From Bacteroidetes bacterium UBA6063 (GTDB lineage Bacteria; Bacteroidota; Bacteroidia; NS11-12g; UBA9320): a stretch of DNA of 9,155 bases. Below, piece after piece: positions 1 through 7,523 of this stretch; position 1 is the stretch's first letter, and each line of letters begins with the position of its first letter. A program made the translations under genes and the position numbers. The notes under the pieces are model-generated. The model worked only from the letters and a program-made list of their open reading frames with translations. It was not told the origin of the DNA and made no database searches. The stretch covers positions 1 to 9,155 of the forward strand of contig DIYD01000006.1 in assembly GCA_002428905.1 (NCBI GenBank), read 5' to 3'.

Positions 1-146
1 ATGGTAAAGGTATGTGTTCCTGCATCTGTGAATTCAATAGTTCCCGAATCGTTCGTACTGCTCGGTGGAGCAGGATCTTCTGAACTACATGCGGGTAAAA
101 AGGCCAATACGGCCAAACAAATTCCTAAGGGTAAAAGACGTTTCAT
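1..146 (-). CDS. Lipoprotein, N-terminal 48 codons only (cut by left edge)
   Basis: On the minus strand an ATG at 146-144 opens a frame that stays open to the window edge (48 full codons plus two bases). The product begins MKRLLPLGICLAVLAFLPAC: a basic n-region (K2, R3), a hydrophobic core at about residues 4-17, and a lipobox L-P-A-C with the lipidated cysteine at residue 20. The mature part starts C-S-S-E-D-P-A-P-P, followed by a Ser/Thr/Pro-rich linker and then a beta-prone stretch (GTIEFTDAGTHTF). In Bacteroidota, acidic residues right after the lipid cysteine often act as a surface-export signal, and S-S-E-D resembles this, so outer-leaflet display is plausible. Too little is visible to assign a family. 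It lies 89 bases downstream of the giant secreted protein in the same direction, so co-transcription is possible. The signal peptide is clear; the function is unknown. Confidence 0.8.
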   Translation of the reverse strand, partial: MKRLLPLGICLAVLAFLPACSSEDPAPPSSTNDSGTIEFTDAGTHTFT

Positions 147-207
147 AACAAATAAATTAGGTCTGTTTATTGCTACAATATACGAAATCTGAACTAGATG
201 GGGTTGG

Positions 208-221
208 GTTTACATCTAAAC
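208..221. repeat. Short inverted repeat in the gap before the lipoprotein gene
   Basis: Read on the minus strand this is GTTTA-GATG-TAAAC, 5-bp arms around a 4-base loop. An overlapping alternative pairing is TAGATG/CATCTA at 195-200 and 213-218 with a 12-base loop. Neither is followed by a T run on the minus strand, so a classical intrinsic terminator for the giant gene is not supported. The half-site matches the inner part of the inverted repeat upstream of the giant gene. The rest of the 147-235 gap shows nothing else I can support. A 5-bp arm is short enough to occur by chance. Confidence 0.25.
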
Positions 222-235
222 GATCATGAACACTC

Positions 236-3200
236 TTATCGCATGAGGTGAACAACACCTGAGAAATTGTGCCGCACGTTTTGGAAATCAAATACCACAA
301 CCTGATAGTAATACGATCCAACCAGTGCATTCTCACCGTCCCACGGCTCACCGCTATCTGAATGGTAAATCATCTGTCCCCATCGGTTAAATATTTTTAA
401 ATCGAAGGTACTTATGCCTAAACCTTGAGGTGAGAAGGTATTATTGATGTTATCATCATTTGGATGGAATGCATTGGGAATCAAAATATTGACAACAAAA
501 TCGATGATAATGTCAGCCGAGAATTGATCTTTACAACCATGTTCATTGGTCACGGTTTGCAGAATGGTATACGTAGCTGTATCGGGAAAATCATAGACAA
601 AATCAGCAGAAGTAATTACATCGCCATGTGAGAATTCGTATTCGTGACTCACTGCACCGGAACTTGTAGAGGTAAAGCTTACCTCACTGTTGACCACATC
701 AGCCCGATCTGGTGTCATAATAAAGCCCGCTATTGGAAGTTCATGTACCGTCACAGGCTTCGAAATGGTATAATCACATCCCGGATTGGTGGTGTAGGTC
801 AAATCAACCGTATACGTTCCAGGGTTGACATAGGCATACTCAAAGCTGTCAGGGTTGGTACGCGTATCTCCATTCCCCAACTCCCAGCTGGCAGAGGTTA
901 TCGGTAGCACCCTGCCCGTGCTGTTTTCTTTGACCCATTGCGAATCCAATGCGCAGATATCTGTTATGTCGAAATCGGGTTGCACAAGCTGCTCAATAGT
1001 CACAGATTTTAGAAGCGTGTCTTTGCACCCCAGGGCATTTTCAACAAACAATGTTACGTCGTAAACACCTGTAGAACCGTATGTATGTTGTAATGATCTA
1101 CCTGAATTTGTATTGCCATCACCAAAGTCCCAGTTTTCAACCGTAATACCTACCGTTGCAGATGTTGAATTGGACACAACATCAACGAAATTATCTTTGC
1201 AAGGCAAGGTAAAATCAAACAACGCCTGTGGTTTCTCATCAATAATTACTGTATACAAGCTATCTCTTGTACACCCATTTAGAAACGTCAATTGAACCGT
1301 TACGGGAATACTGCCTGATGGCGTAAATGCTTCTTCATGGGTCAGACCTTTCGTGTACTGAATTCCATTAACATTCCAACGCACCGACAACACTGAATCC
1401 GGATTTGACGTCTGCACACTGAAATTGATGGTTTCTTCTTCACAATGACCAGTTCGTGCCAAAAGCACATCTTCTTCGAAATGGACCTGGTGCAGTTGAA
1501 CTGTTGTATCTCTACATCCGTTATCCGAAATGGCTATTAGACCAACGGGCTTGCTTCCAAACGTGCCAAACGCATGTTCTACAACCGAGTCACCTGACAT
1601 AAAACCAGTACCCAAATCCCAGTTTCGCTGAGTAATGTATCCTGTGGCCACTGTACTTATATCAACAAGCTTCGACGTATCACCTAAACAGACCGTTGGC
1701 GCGTTAAATCGAGCTACTGGTAATGGAAATACATTTACGGTATCCCTGGTTGTATCAAGACATCCTGCATTACTTACAGCCACTACATCAATAATTGCCC
1801 GGCCGACATTCGTCAATTGTACCGACGTATCCCCCTTCGTAGATATCGAATTACCATCTATACCCCAATCGTACCGCACTACAGAATCATTGGCCATAGG
1901 TGTATGTGACACATCCAATAACACGGCGTTGTTCTTACACACATCAATTACGGTAAGACTGACAACAGGTTTTTGGAATGCCGTAAAGCTGTCCGTTAAC
2001 TCTGTCCTACATCCATTATTGGATGTGGAAACCAATCGTATTGGAATCTCGCCCATACCTTTTACACGGTGCTTTAAATCCGTACCTCCATAAATGGTGC
2101 TTTCAAGTAGCCATTCATTGGAAAGTGTACCTGTGTTGATGGTAGAATTATTCACTACGGATAATGTATCTCCCTGGCAGACATTCGGCGGGTCAAAATC
2201 CAGTACAGGAATGCTGTAGGGTGAAATCTGTTTTGTAAGGGTGTCGAGGCATCCCAGTGTATCCAGGACAGTCAATCGAATCGATTTCACGCTGTCACTG
2301 GATGGTGTGAAAGATGGATGTGTGTTCGTAAACAGTTGAGACCCTAATTCCCACGAGAAAGAATCAATAGGTGCATCCATTTCTTGTTTTAGATCCGTAA
2401 ATAGATATGGAATACCTACGCACGTATCGGTAAATGCAAAATCGGCAATTGGTGGTTTAACCGGATTGACCTTAACAGAATCCTTAACTGTACAATTTCT
2501 ACCATCCGTTATGCTCAACGTGTACACCGTTGGATGGTTCGGATTGGCCCGGGTAATGGCGCTGGAGGCATTGGACAAGCTATCGGAAGGAGACCACGCA
2601 AAACTCTTCAATCCCACGCCACCTGTTGGCAACTTACCAATAATAACACCATGTCCAAGACAAAGATCAACGGAGTTGTCCATAGACAATTGAATACCAG
2701 GATACAAGGTTACAATAACGGTATCTGTGGTACTGCAACCGCCTCGTGTAGTTTCGAGTACAAGCGTATAGTCCTGATTCACAGTTAATGTATTGTTTGC
2801 ATTAAAATAGGTTCTGCCACTATCGCCATGCACTACGTTCGGATGCAACCACCGATAGTTAACGCCTTGCATTGGCTGCGTGCCTATTGCTATGTCCGAC
2901 CTTGAACATCCGATTGTATCCAGTCCTGCATTGATTAATTGTGGAGCAGGTATAGCCATAGATGTATACGAGCAAACACAACTTGAAGTATCAATAGAGA
3001 GCAACAGGTTACACGCATAGAACGACTGAATTTCACCTTGAATACGACGAATCAACTGTTGGTTCAAGGCAATGGAGTCCGTAATACTGTCGATGAGCAA
3101 TACGGGTTCGTCTATATCAAACAACCCATTTGCGTTGGTGTCTGCCACTAGTTTCACTTGAAGAAGGATACCCTCCTCTTTTAAAGCACCGGTATTCCTG

Positions 3201-6200
3201 ACGGTATATCTTATATCAATAGCCTCCAAACCATTCGAAGCCCGACTAATACCTGAGCTGTAACCTAATGTGTAGATTGCCTTACTGATGGAATCCAACA
3301 TTAGATCATTGCTCGTGCTCACATCAATCATACAGATCGAGCTGTCCTTCACACAAAGTGCGGGTTGCGAAACCACAGACTGCCCAATAATTCGGGTTGT
3401 CCCGCATTCTAATTCTGGTGAATTGACATACGTCTTGTACTTAAAGACCACGGAATCACCTGGTACTACATCGTTTGGTATCTTCCAAACACCTTTGTAA
3501 TTCAGACCAACTTCCACGGTTGGATTATGGATCGGACTATTGTGAACCGCACCGAGATACGTGGTGTCTACATAGATTCCGGGTGGTAAAATCAACTGAA
3601 TGTAGTCTTGATCACCCGTAGTGTCTGGCCCCAGGTTAATGAATCGCATTTGCCCGCTTCCGTCGTAGTTACATGCGTCAATTGGCTTTTTGTCGAAGCG
3701 TAAATCACTGAAATAAGGCTTACGAATACCGGTAATATCAATGGGTTTGGATGCACTAAACGCAGTCAACACGTCTTTACCACATTTGAGTTTACCACCA
3801 GGTCGTGCAAGGAAATACGTGGAACTAACAAAATCACAATCGGTACTGAGTTTGAATTTCAATCGGTATGATTTCGCATGTGTACTCGAAGTAACACCGG
3901 CCAACCCATTGGTATCGAGGTACTGGTTGTTTTTGCTTATCTCCCATCGGTACGTACCACTGCCCAAATAAACGGGTTTCGTGATCAGGAAAGAGTCCTT
4001 TAGATTTGGGATGAACAGGTAGGCAGAATCGTGCAAAATTGAACCGTCACTTAAGTACAGGTCTACGTGCAAATCATACGCTCTGGCGTCAGCCAGGTTA
4101 TTTACTGTAATCTCCTGACTATTAAAACTACACAGATCAACAATTGAATCGTCGCTTACGATAGATGATTCCAGTAATGTATTTTGAGGTACGAAATAGA
4201 GTTTTCTACTTGCCGCATGGCAATCTGCATTGGCTAAACCAGACGGATATCCCCAACATTCGTGACCAACAAACAAGAAGAAACTATCGCGATCGCATGA
4301 CGTGAATGTCGCCTTAATGCGCAGCGTATAAGATTGTCCTTTGGTTAAATCACCTAGATGAAAAACACCGTTAGAAGAAGTTAAATCTGAACCGTCGGCC
4401 ATATTTACGATGCGCTCAATGGTTGTTCTACCGTTACCTTGAGCAGCAATCCATACGTGCTTTGCCAACGACGTTGGCGATGAGTTATCAATCACAACCT
4501 GCCATTCAGCGGTATCTGATTTTGCGAGAACCTCATCCGACAAGGTATTCAAATTGATAATTGGTCCGGCGTATTCTATTTCATCTGCCGGTGTACTAAA
4601 CACTTCACTGGTTTTATTGCCCAGATTTCCCTTTTCCTGGAAGGTAAATCCGTAGTTAATAGAATTTGCCCCATCTCTGGCTCTGCAGTTTGGCCTTAGT
4701 GTGGTGTACAATGTTCCGTAAAAGCCATCATCACTCACTTCTAGACTTCCCCCAGCATCATTGAACAGACTATCAACACTGTATATTGCAGTATCGCCAA
4801 TTGTGGTTAATCTGGTTAATGAATCTATATCATGCCGTGCACTTTGAGAAGTCCCACTGGTCCTCCAATACGTCATTCGGCTTTTCACCACATTAAACCC
4901 GGGTGGGTTAATAATCTTAATCTTCGATAGTTTAGCCCATTGCCTGTATTCATATGGAAACAGGTTTCCACCTGCGTAATTCGAACAACAATTCCCAATA
5001 CTGAGGTAATAGTTCTGGCGAACCTCAATATCGTCGCAGCCTTCTAACTGATAGATGTTTTTCCCCCAATTCGCAAAATACGAGCCTGCAAGCATAAATT
5101 GACCACGGAAGGTATCGCACTGGAATCTCTGACTAGCGGTGGGATTGGCAACTGTATGCAAATAGAAACTGTTGTCAATATTTACCGTACGGAAGAAGTT
5201 CCCAGGATTCGTATTTACCGCATATTTCACATAGACCTCAACACTGTCGCTTGGGGTAAAGGTAAAGCCAGAGTATAGCGGACACTTTGCAGCAATTAAT
5301 GCGGTAGTGCTCAAATCAAACGTGAATGTTCTTGAGTTGCCCGTTGTGGTATAACTGCTCGATACACCGCTACAGTTATAGAGCTGTACTTTTGATCGTA
5401 GGATACGTACCCGTACATCAGCTACTTCGAGATATCGGCCAAAGTTAATGGTGGAGGTGGCGGTTAGCCTGCTCCAACTTAACGTACTTCCATATCGATT
5501 TATACGCCCCCGAAATACCGTTAACAGGGTATCGCCGTACATTACACGCTCTCGTTTGATTTTGTCCAGGTCCAGGCTTCCCGTTGCATCAGGTTCGCCA
5601 TTGTTGTCGTTATCGGGCTGGCCATAACTCATTCGATAGGCCTTAAAATCGCCAAACTTCAAACCAGAAGAACACGAATTATCACAATGGACACGTACGG
5701 TTCCACTTTGGCAATACAGGTAGAACGTACACGGATTAGCACACCGCGTATTCGGGGTGTAGTACCAGTGCAGGCCATATGTGGTATTTGTGTTTGCAGA
5801 AGATGAACTGCAGTCGCCTATGACCCGAATTATGAACTCGGCATTCACCAGGCTAATTGGCATTCTGCCATTGAATGTTCCTATAACCGTATCTCCTGAT
5901 TTTGTTATAGTTGACGGGTTCCAGACACCTCCGGCATGCGTCTCAAACCTGAAATCGGTGGTATTTAACGAATGTTTTGTACCCTTAGGTAGAATAAATC
6001 GAATCTTCAGCTGAGAATTGGCCGTATTGTTGATTAATGCCAGATTGGATATGGTGTACGTAAATTTCGCTGTGTCGGTGGAAACAATATCGGTTGGTGT
6101 GTAGGATGTTAGTGTTACAAACTGTCTCCACCCCCATCTTCCATACGTTTCCGCCTTTTTAACCGTCCGGTCACATTGATCGGTATACGCTGCCTTATAG

Positions 6201-7486
6201 TTCCATCGATGGCTAAAGTAGTATGAGGCACATTCCGACACGCAACACGAAAAGCTCTCCCATTCCAAATACACCGTATCCCCTTGCAGAATATCGGGCA
6301 ATTCCAATTCCATGTAGCCAATCGCATTATTGCCAAGGCAAGCATAGATTCCCGTATTCAGCGTGTAATCGACCCGCGTAATTTTGGCTTTTTGTTTAGC
6401 GGCATTTGCACCAACTCTGAAAAACAACGTTGAAGTATCGATCTGTGACAACACATTTCTATCGAATCCTGTGTTGATCGTCTGAAGTATAACTACTTCA
6501 ACATCTCGCGCTGTATCATCACCTGAATTGACAATGCGTAAGCTTTGAAGATTCCCGAGATTCGGATCAAAACAAGAGTTTAATTGGGCACCAGGTAAGA
6601 AATCCAACTGGGGTGATTTATTCTGTAGTTTAACATTTGTGTTGTACGTTAAACGTTTACAGCTTTTGCCATTACAACCCCAGGTTAATTGAAACGTACT
6701 TGCTAACTTTTCACACGTAATAATCCGAACGGTGTCGGTGATTACAACCGTCTCATCTTTATCAAACCAGATATCTTTATCTCCTATCTGCTTAAACGCG
6801 CTGGTATCATAACTTGAGAACAGGGTATCTCCACTCTGTCTAACTGTTCCCCCGGAATAACCCGGATGCGCTATTCCAGTTTGCGATACCTGTCGGAGAT
6901 TAAACTGCTTAACTGGCCCGCTGCCATTGTTGGTGATCGTGATTTTTCTAATAAACTGATCCCCCAAACCTCCGCTATAAAATTGATTGGTAATGGATGA
7001 AACATTTATAGACGGTTGATGTACCGTTAACGGGAGACTCTTATGGCTCGTTTTCCCTCCGGTATATGATGCATCGACTTCAATAGACGCTACACCACCT
7101 GAGGTAAGAAAACCTTCTAAATCACAATCGGCATGAATCTTAATTTTCAGTGTACTACTGCGCGTGACACCCAAATCAGGCAGTGTAAACGACGGTTCGT
7201 TTAGGTTCGTTATACTTTTCTCCGATACACCTGAACCCGATACGCTTCCACTGGAGTACCAGATTCCATCAGGTAGATCCAGCTTAACCTCATTGCCTGT
7301 GACTGTAGAAGTGGTAATGTTTCGAACATCGATACTCACCTCTGCCTCATCTCCGCAGAGCTGTAGTTGTTTGGGTAAGGTTGAAGTGATACTCACTTTT
7401 GATTGCGCAGCGGCAATCATGCAGCTTAACCCCACGAGTACAACACTCCAGGTTAACCGACTACATTTTACCCAATTACGACGCAT
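236..7486 (-). CDS. Giant multidomain secreted protein with PKD repeats and type B T9SS C-terminal sorting domain
   Basis: The protein is 2416 residues from the ATG at 7486-7484, stop TAA at 238-236. An in-frame TTG 21 bases upstream also exists, but it lies inside a good -7 promoter box, and the ATG places the signal peptide correctly at the N-terminus. In order: signal peptide 1-27; about ten DUF11-like beta-sandwich modules 29-1515, several with an LPxG(I/T) motif (71-75, 499-503, 1300-1304); two Ig-like modules 1516-1677; eight PKD-like repeats 1678-2331, best seen as WDFGDG at 2119-2124; and a gliding-motility-associated C-terminal (CHU_C/type B) domain 2336-2416. That last domain is known to direct outer-membrane passage through the type IX secretion system. 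About 56 cysteines lie in the mature chain, mostly in regular pairs. No enzymatic motif is visible. The likely role is a cell-surface or released adhesin/structural protein, as for SprB-like proteins, but ligand and function are unknown. There is no PorP/SprF-type gene next to it in the window. Confidence 0.95.
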   Translation of the reverse strand: MRRNWVKCSRLTWSVVLVGLSCMIAAAQSKVSITSTLPKQLQLCGDEAEVSIDVRNITTSTVTGNEVKLDLPDGIWYSSGSVSGSGVSEKSITNLNEPSFTLPDLGVTRSSTLKIKIHADCDLEGFLTSGGVASIEVDASYTGGKTSHKSLPLTVHQPSINVSSITNQFYSGGLGDQFIRKITITNNGSGPVKQFNLRQVSQTGIAHPGYSGGTVRQSGDTLFSSYDTSAFKQIGDKDIWFDKDETVVITDTVRIITCEKLASTFQLTWGCNGKSCKRLTYNTNVKLQNKSPQLDFLPGAQLNSCFDPNLGNLQSLRIVNSGDDTARDVEVVILQTINTGFDRNVLSQIDTSTLFFRVGANAAKQKAKITRVDYTLNTGIYACLGNNAIGYMELELPDILQGDTVYLEWESFSCCVSECASYYFSHRWNYKAAYTDQCDRTVKKAETYGRWGWRQFVTLTSYTPTDIVSTDTAKFTYTISNLALINNTANSQLKIRFILPKGTKHSLNTTDFRFETHAGGVWNPSTITKSGDTVIGTFNGRMPISLVNAEFIIRVIGDCSSSSANTNTTYGLHWYYTPNTRCANPCTFYLYCQSGTVRVHCDNSCSSGLKFGDFKAYRMSYGQPDNDNNGEPDATGSLDLDKIKRERVMYGDTLLTVFRGRINRYGSTLSWSRLTATSTINFGRYLEVADVRVRILRSKVQLYNCSGVSSSYTTTGNSRTFTFDLSTTALIAAKCPLYSGFTFTPSDSVEVYVKYAVNTNPGNFFRTVNIDNSFYLHTVANPTASQRFQCDTFRGQFMLAGSYFANWGKNIYQLEGCDDIEVRQNYYLSIGNCCSNYAGGNLFPYEYRQWAKLSKIKIINPPGFNVVKSRMTYWRTSGTSQSARHDIDSLTRLTTIGDTAIYSVDSLFNDAGGSLEVSDDGFYGTLYTTLRPNCRARDGANSINYGFTFQEKGNLGNKTSEVFSTPADEIEYAGPIINLNTLSDEVLAKSDTAEWQVVIDNSSPTSLAKHVWIAAQGNGRTTIERIVNMADGSDLTSSNGVFHLGDLTKGQSYTLRIKATFTSCDRDSFFLFVGHECWGYPSGLANADCHAASRKLYFVPQNTLLESSIVSDDSIVDLCSFNSQEITVNNLADARAYDLHVDLYLSDGSILHDSAYLFIPNLKDSFLITKPVYLGSGTYRWEISKNNQYLDTNGLAGVTSSTHAKSYRLKFKLSTDCDFVSSTYFLARPGGKLKCGKDVLTAFSASKPIDITGIRKPYFSDLRFDKKPIDACNYDGSGQMRFINLGPDTTGDQDYIQLILPPGIYVDTTYLGAVHNSPIHNPTVEVGLNYKGVWKIPNDVVPGDSVVFKYKTYVNSPELECGTTRIIGQSVVSQPALCVKDSSICMIDVSTSNDLMLDSISKAIYTLGYSSGISRASNGLEAIDIRYTVRNTGALKEEGILLQVKLVADTNANGLFDIDEPVLLIDSITDSIALNQQLIRRIQGEIQSFYACNLLLSIDTSSCVCSYTSMAIPAPQLINAGLDTIGCSRSDIAIGTQPMQGVNYRWLHPNVVHGDSGRTYFNANNTLTVNQDYTLVLETTRGGCSTTDTVIVTLYPGIQLSMDNSVDLCLGHGVIIGKLPTGGVGLKSFAWSPSDSLSNASSAITRANPNHPTVYTLSITDGRNCTVKDSVKVNPVKPPIADFAFTDTCVGIPYLFTDLKQEMDAPIDSFSWELGSQLFTNTHPSFTPSSDSVKSIRLTVLDTLGCLDTLTKQISPYSIPVLDFDPPNVCQGDTLSVVNNSTINTGTLSNEWLLESTIYGGTDLKHRVKGMGEIPIRLVSTSNNGCRTELTDSFTAFQKPVVSLTVIDVCKNNAVLLDVSHTPMANDSVVRYDWGIDGNSISTKGDTSVQLTNVGRAIIDVVAVSNAGCLDTTRDTVNVFPLPVARFNAPTVCLGDTSKLVDISTVATGYITQRNWDLGTGFMSGDSVVEHAFGTFGSKPVGLIAISDNGCRDTTVQLHQVHFEEDVLLARTGHCEEETINFSVQTSNPDSVLSVRWNVNGIQYTKGLTHEEAFTPSGSIPVTVQLTFLNGCTRDSLYTVIIDEKPQALFDFTLPCKDNFVDVVSNSTSATVGITVENWDFGDGNTNSGRSLQHTYGSTGVYDVTLFVENALGCKDTLLKSVTIEQLVQPDFDITDICALDSQWVKENSTGRVLPITSASWELGNGDTRTNPDSFEYAYVNPGTYTVDLTYTTNPGCDYTISKPVTVHELPIAGFIMTPDRADVVNSEVSFTSTSSGAVSHEYEFSHGDVITSADFVYDFPDTATYTILQTVTNEHGCKDQFSADIIIDFVVNILIPNAFHPNDDNINNTFSPQGLGISTFDLKIFNRWGQMIYHSDSGEPWDGENALVGSYYYQVVVFDFQNVRHNFSGVVHLMR
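239..481 (-). other. Type B T9SS C-terminal sorting domain (gliding motility-associated, CHU_C type)
   Basis: Residues 2336-2416 of the giant protein. Family hallmarks are all present and in order: IPNAFHPNDDNINNTF at 2336-2351, IFNRWGQMIY at 2365-2374, PWDG at 2381-2384, GSYYYQVVV at 2390-2398, and the terminal G-V-V-H-L-M-R ending exactly at the stop codon. In this family the domain is the signal recognised by the type IX secretion machinery, usually with a PorP/SprF-like partner for type B cargo. Unlike the rest of the protein it contains no cysteine. Confidence 0.97.
494..2455 (-). repeat. Array of eight PKD-like repeats, about 82 residues each
   Basis: Residues 1678-2331. Approximate units: 1678-1760, 1761-1840, 1841-1923, 1924-2005, 2006-2086, 2087-2168, 2169-2251, 2252-2331. 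Each starts with a strand of the type (V/I/L)xxF, has a central aromatic strand (NWDFGDG in unit 6, SWELGNGD in unit 7, NWDLGTG in unit 4, YDWGIDG in unit 3) and ends with a strand carrying a (N/L/A)GC(x)DT motif. Units 1-7 each have one early and one late cysteine, 56-59 residues apart; unit 8 has only the late one (C2318). Units 6-8 are closest to the PKD consensus, units 2, 3 and 5 are degenerate. PKD repeats are generally non-catalytic extracellular stalk or binding modules. Confidence 0.88.
2456..2941 (-). repeat. Two Ig-like modules preceding the PKD array
   Basis: Residues 1516-1597 and 1598-1677. Both have the layout D-x-I/L-C near the N-terminus, a central aromatic strand (YRWLHP; FAWSPS), a late strand of the type Y-T-L-(V/S) and a G-x-x-C close to the end. 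Cysteine pairs are C1527/C1584 and C1609/C1665, separated by 57 and 56 residues, the same spacing as in the PKD units. They resemble the Ig-like modules often placed before PKD arrays and T9SS sorting domains in Bacteroidota secreted proteins. The boundaries are by eye. Confidence 0.7.
2942..7402 (-). repeat. Long N-terminal region of DUF11-like beta-sandwich modules
   Basis: Residues 29-1515. I can trace about ten diverged modules of roughly 110-190 residues. Recurrent marks are: a short segment with an early Cys (C44, C305, C817, C1119, C1272); a strand of the type (I/V)xNxG or NN (VNSGDD 319-324, ISNLALINN 479-487, FINLGPDT 1282-1289, VRNTGA 1429-1434); a strand ending in LPxG(I/T) or PPGF; a GD(T/S) turn; and a closing strand with Cys, often followed by an acidic residue (C121-D, C258-E, C1064-D, C1217-D). 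This fits the DUF11/conserved-repeat and CARDB-like fold group, seen in bacterial surface proteins. Individual boundaries are uncertain and some modules may belong to unnamed families. Confidence 0.6.
7406..7486 (-). other. Sec signal peptide of the giant protein
   Basis: Residues 1-27: basic n-region with R2, R3 and K7, hydrophobic core at about 12-24 (TWSVVLVGLSCMI), and small residues A25-A26-A27 before Q28-S29, which fits a signal peptidase I site after A27. C22 sits in a G-L-S-C context that is not a proper lipobox, so lipoprotein processing is unlikely. A cleaved Sec signal is the expected first export step for T9SS cargo. Starting at the upstream TTG would only add seven residues before the basic region. 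Confidence 0.85.
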
Positions 7487-7504
7487 TACTTCAACGATAA
7501 CCGT

Positions 7505-7512
7505 CAAAGTTA
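7505..7512 (-). promoter_or_regulatory. Candidate Bacteroidota -7 promoter element for the giant gene
   Basis: The minus strand reads TAACTTTG, an exact match to the Bacteroidota -7 consensus TAnnTTTG. It ends 18 bases before the ATG at 7486, so a start of transcription a few bases downstream would leave a leader of only about 10-15 nt. The -33 side is weak: the best match is TTTA at 7536-7539, 23 bp upstream, inside the inverted repeat. The alternative TTG start codon at 7507-7505 would lie inside this box, which argues for the ATG. Confidence 0.5.
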
Positions 7513-7523
7513 ATCAAAATGAG

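Noticed and set aside
176..182. TATATTG upstream of the lipoprotein as a -7 box
   Set aside because: It lacks one base of the TAnnTTTG consensus and has no convincing -33 TTG at a suitable distance.
1..192. Plus-strand open frame of 63 codons at the left edge
   Set aside because: It is antisense to the minus-strand lipoprotein start, which has a textbook signal peptide and lipobox; the plus-strand product has no recognisable feature.
157..351. Minus-strand 64-codon frame overlapping the end of the giant gene
   Set aside because: It is out of frame with the conserved sorting domain, which continues to its normal terminal Arg before the stop, so there is no frameshift to explain.
1635..2093. 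Plus-strand open frame of 152 codons inside the giant gene
   Set aside because: It is antisense to PKD repeats 2-4, which are clearly coding; the other plus-strand frames over 236-7486 are similar shadows without domains or plausible starts.
6650..6660. Palindrome TAAACGTTTA within the giant gene, similar to the intergenic half-sites
   Set aside because: It lies deep in coding sequence with a different arrangement, and shows that such AT-rich half-sites occur by chance.
7418..7486. Lipobox at C22 in the giant protein's signal peptide
   Set aside because: The context G-L-S-C does not have the small/aliphatic pattern of a lipobox, and an A-A-A/Q-S signal peptidase I site follows at once.
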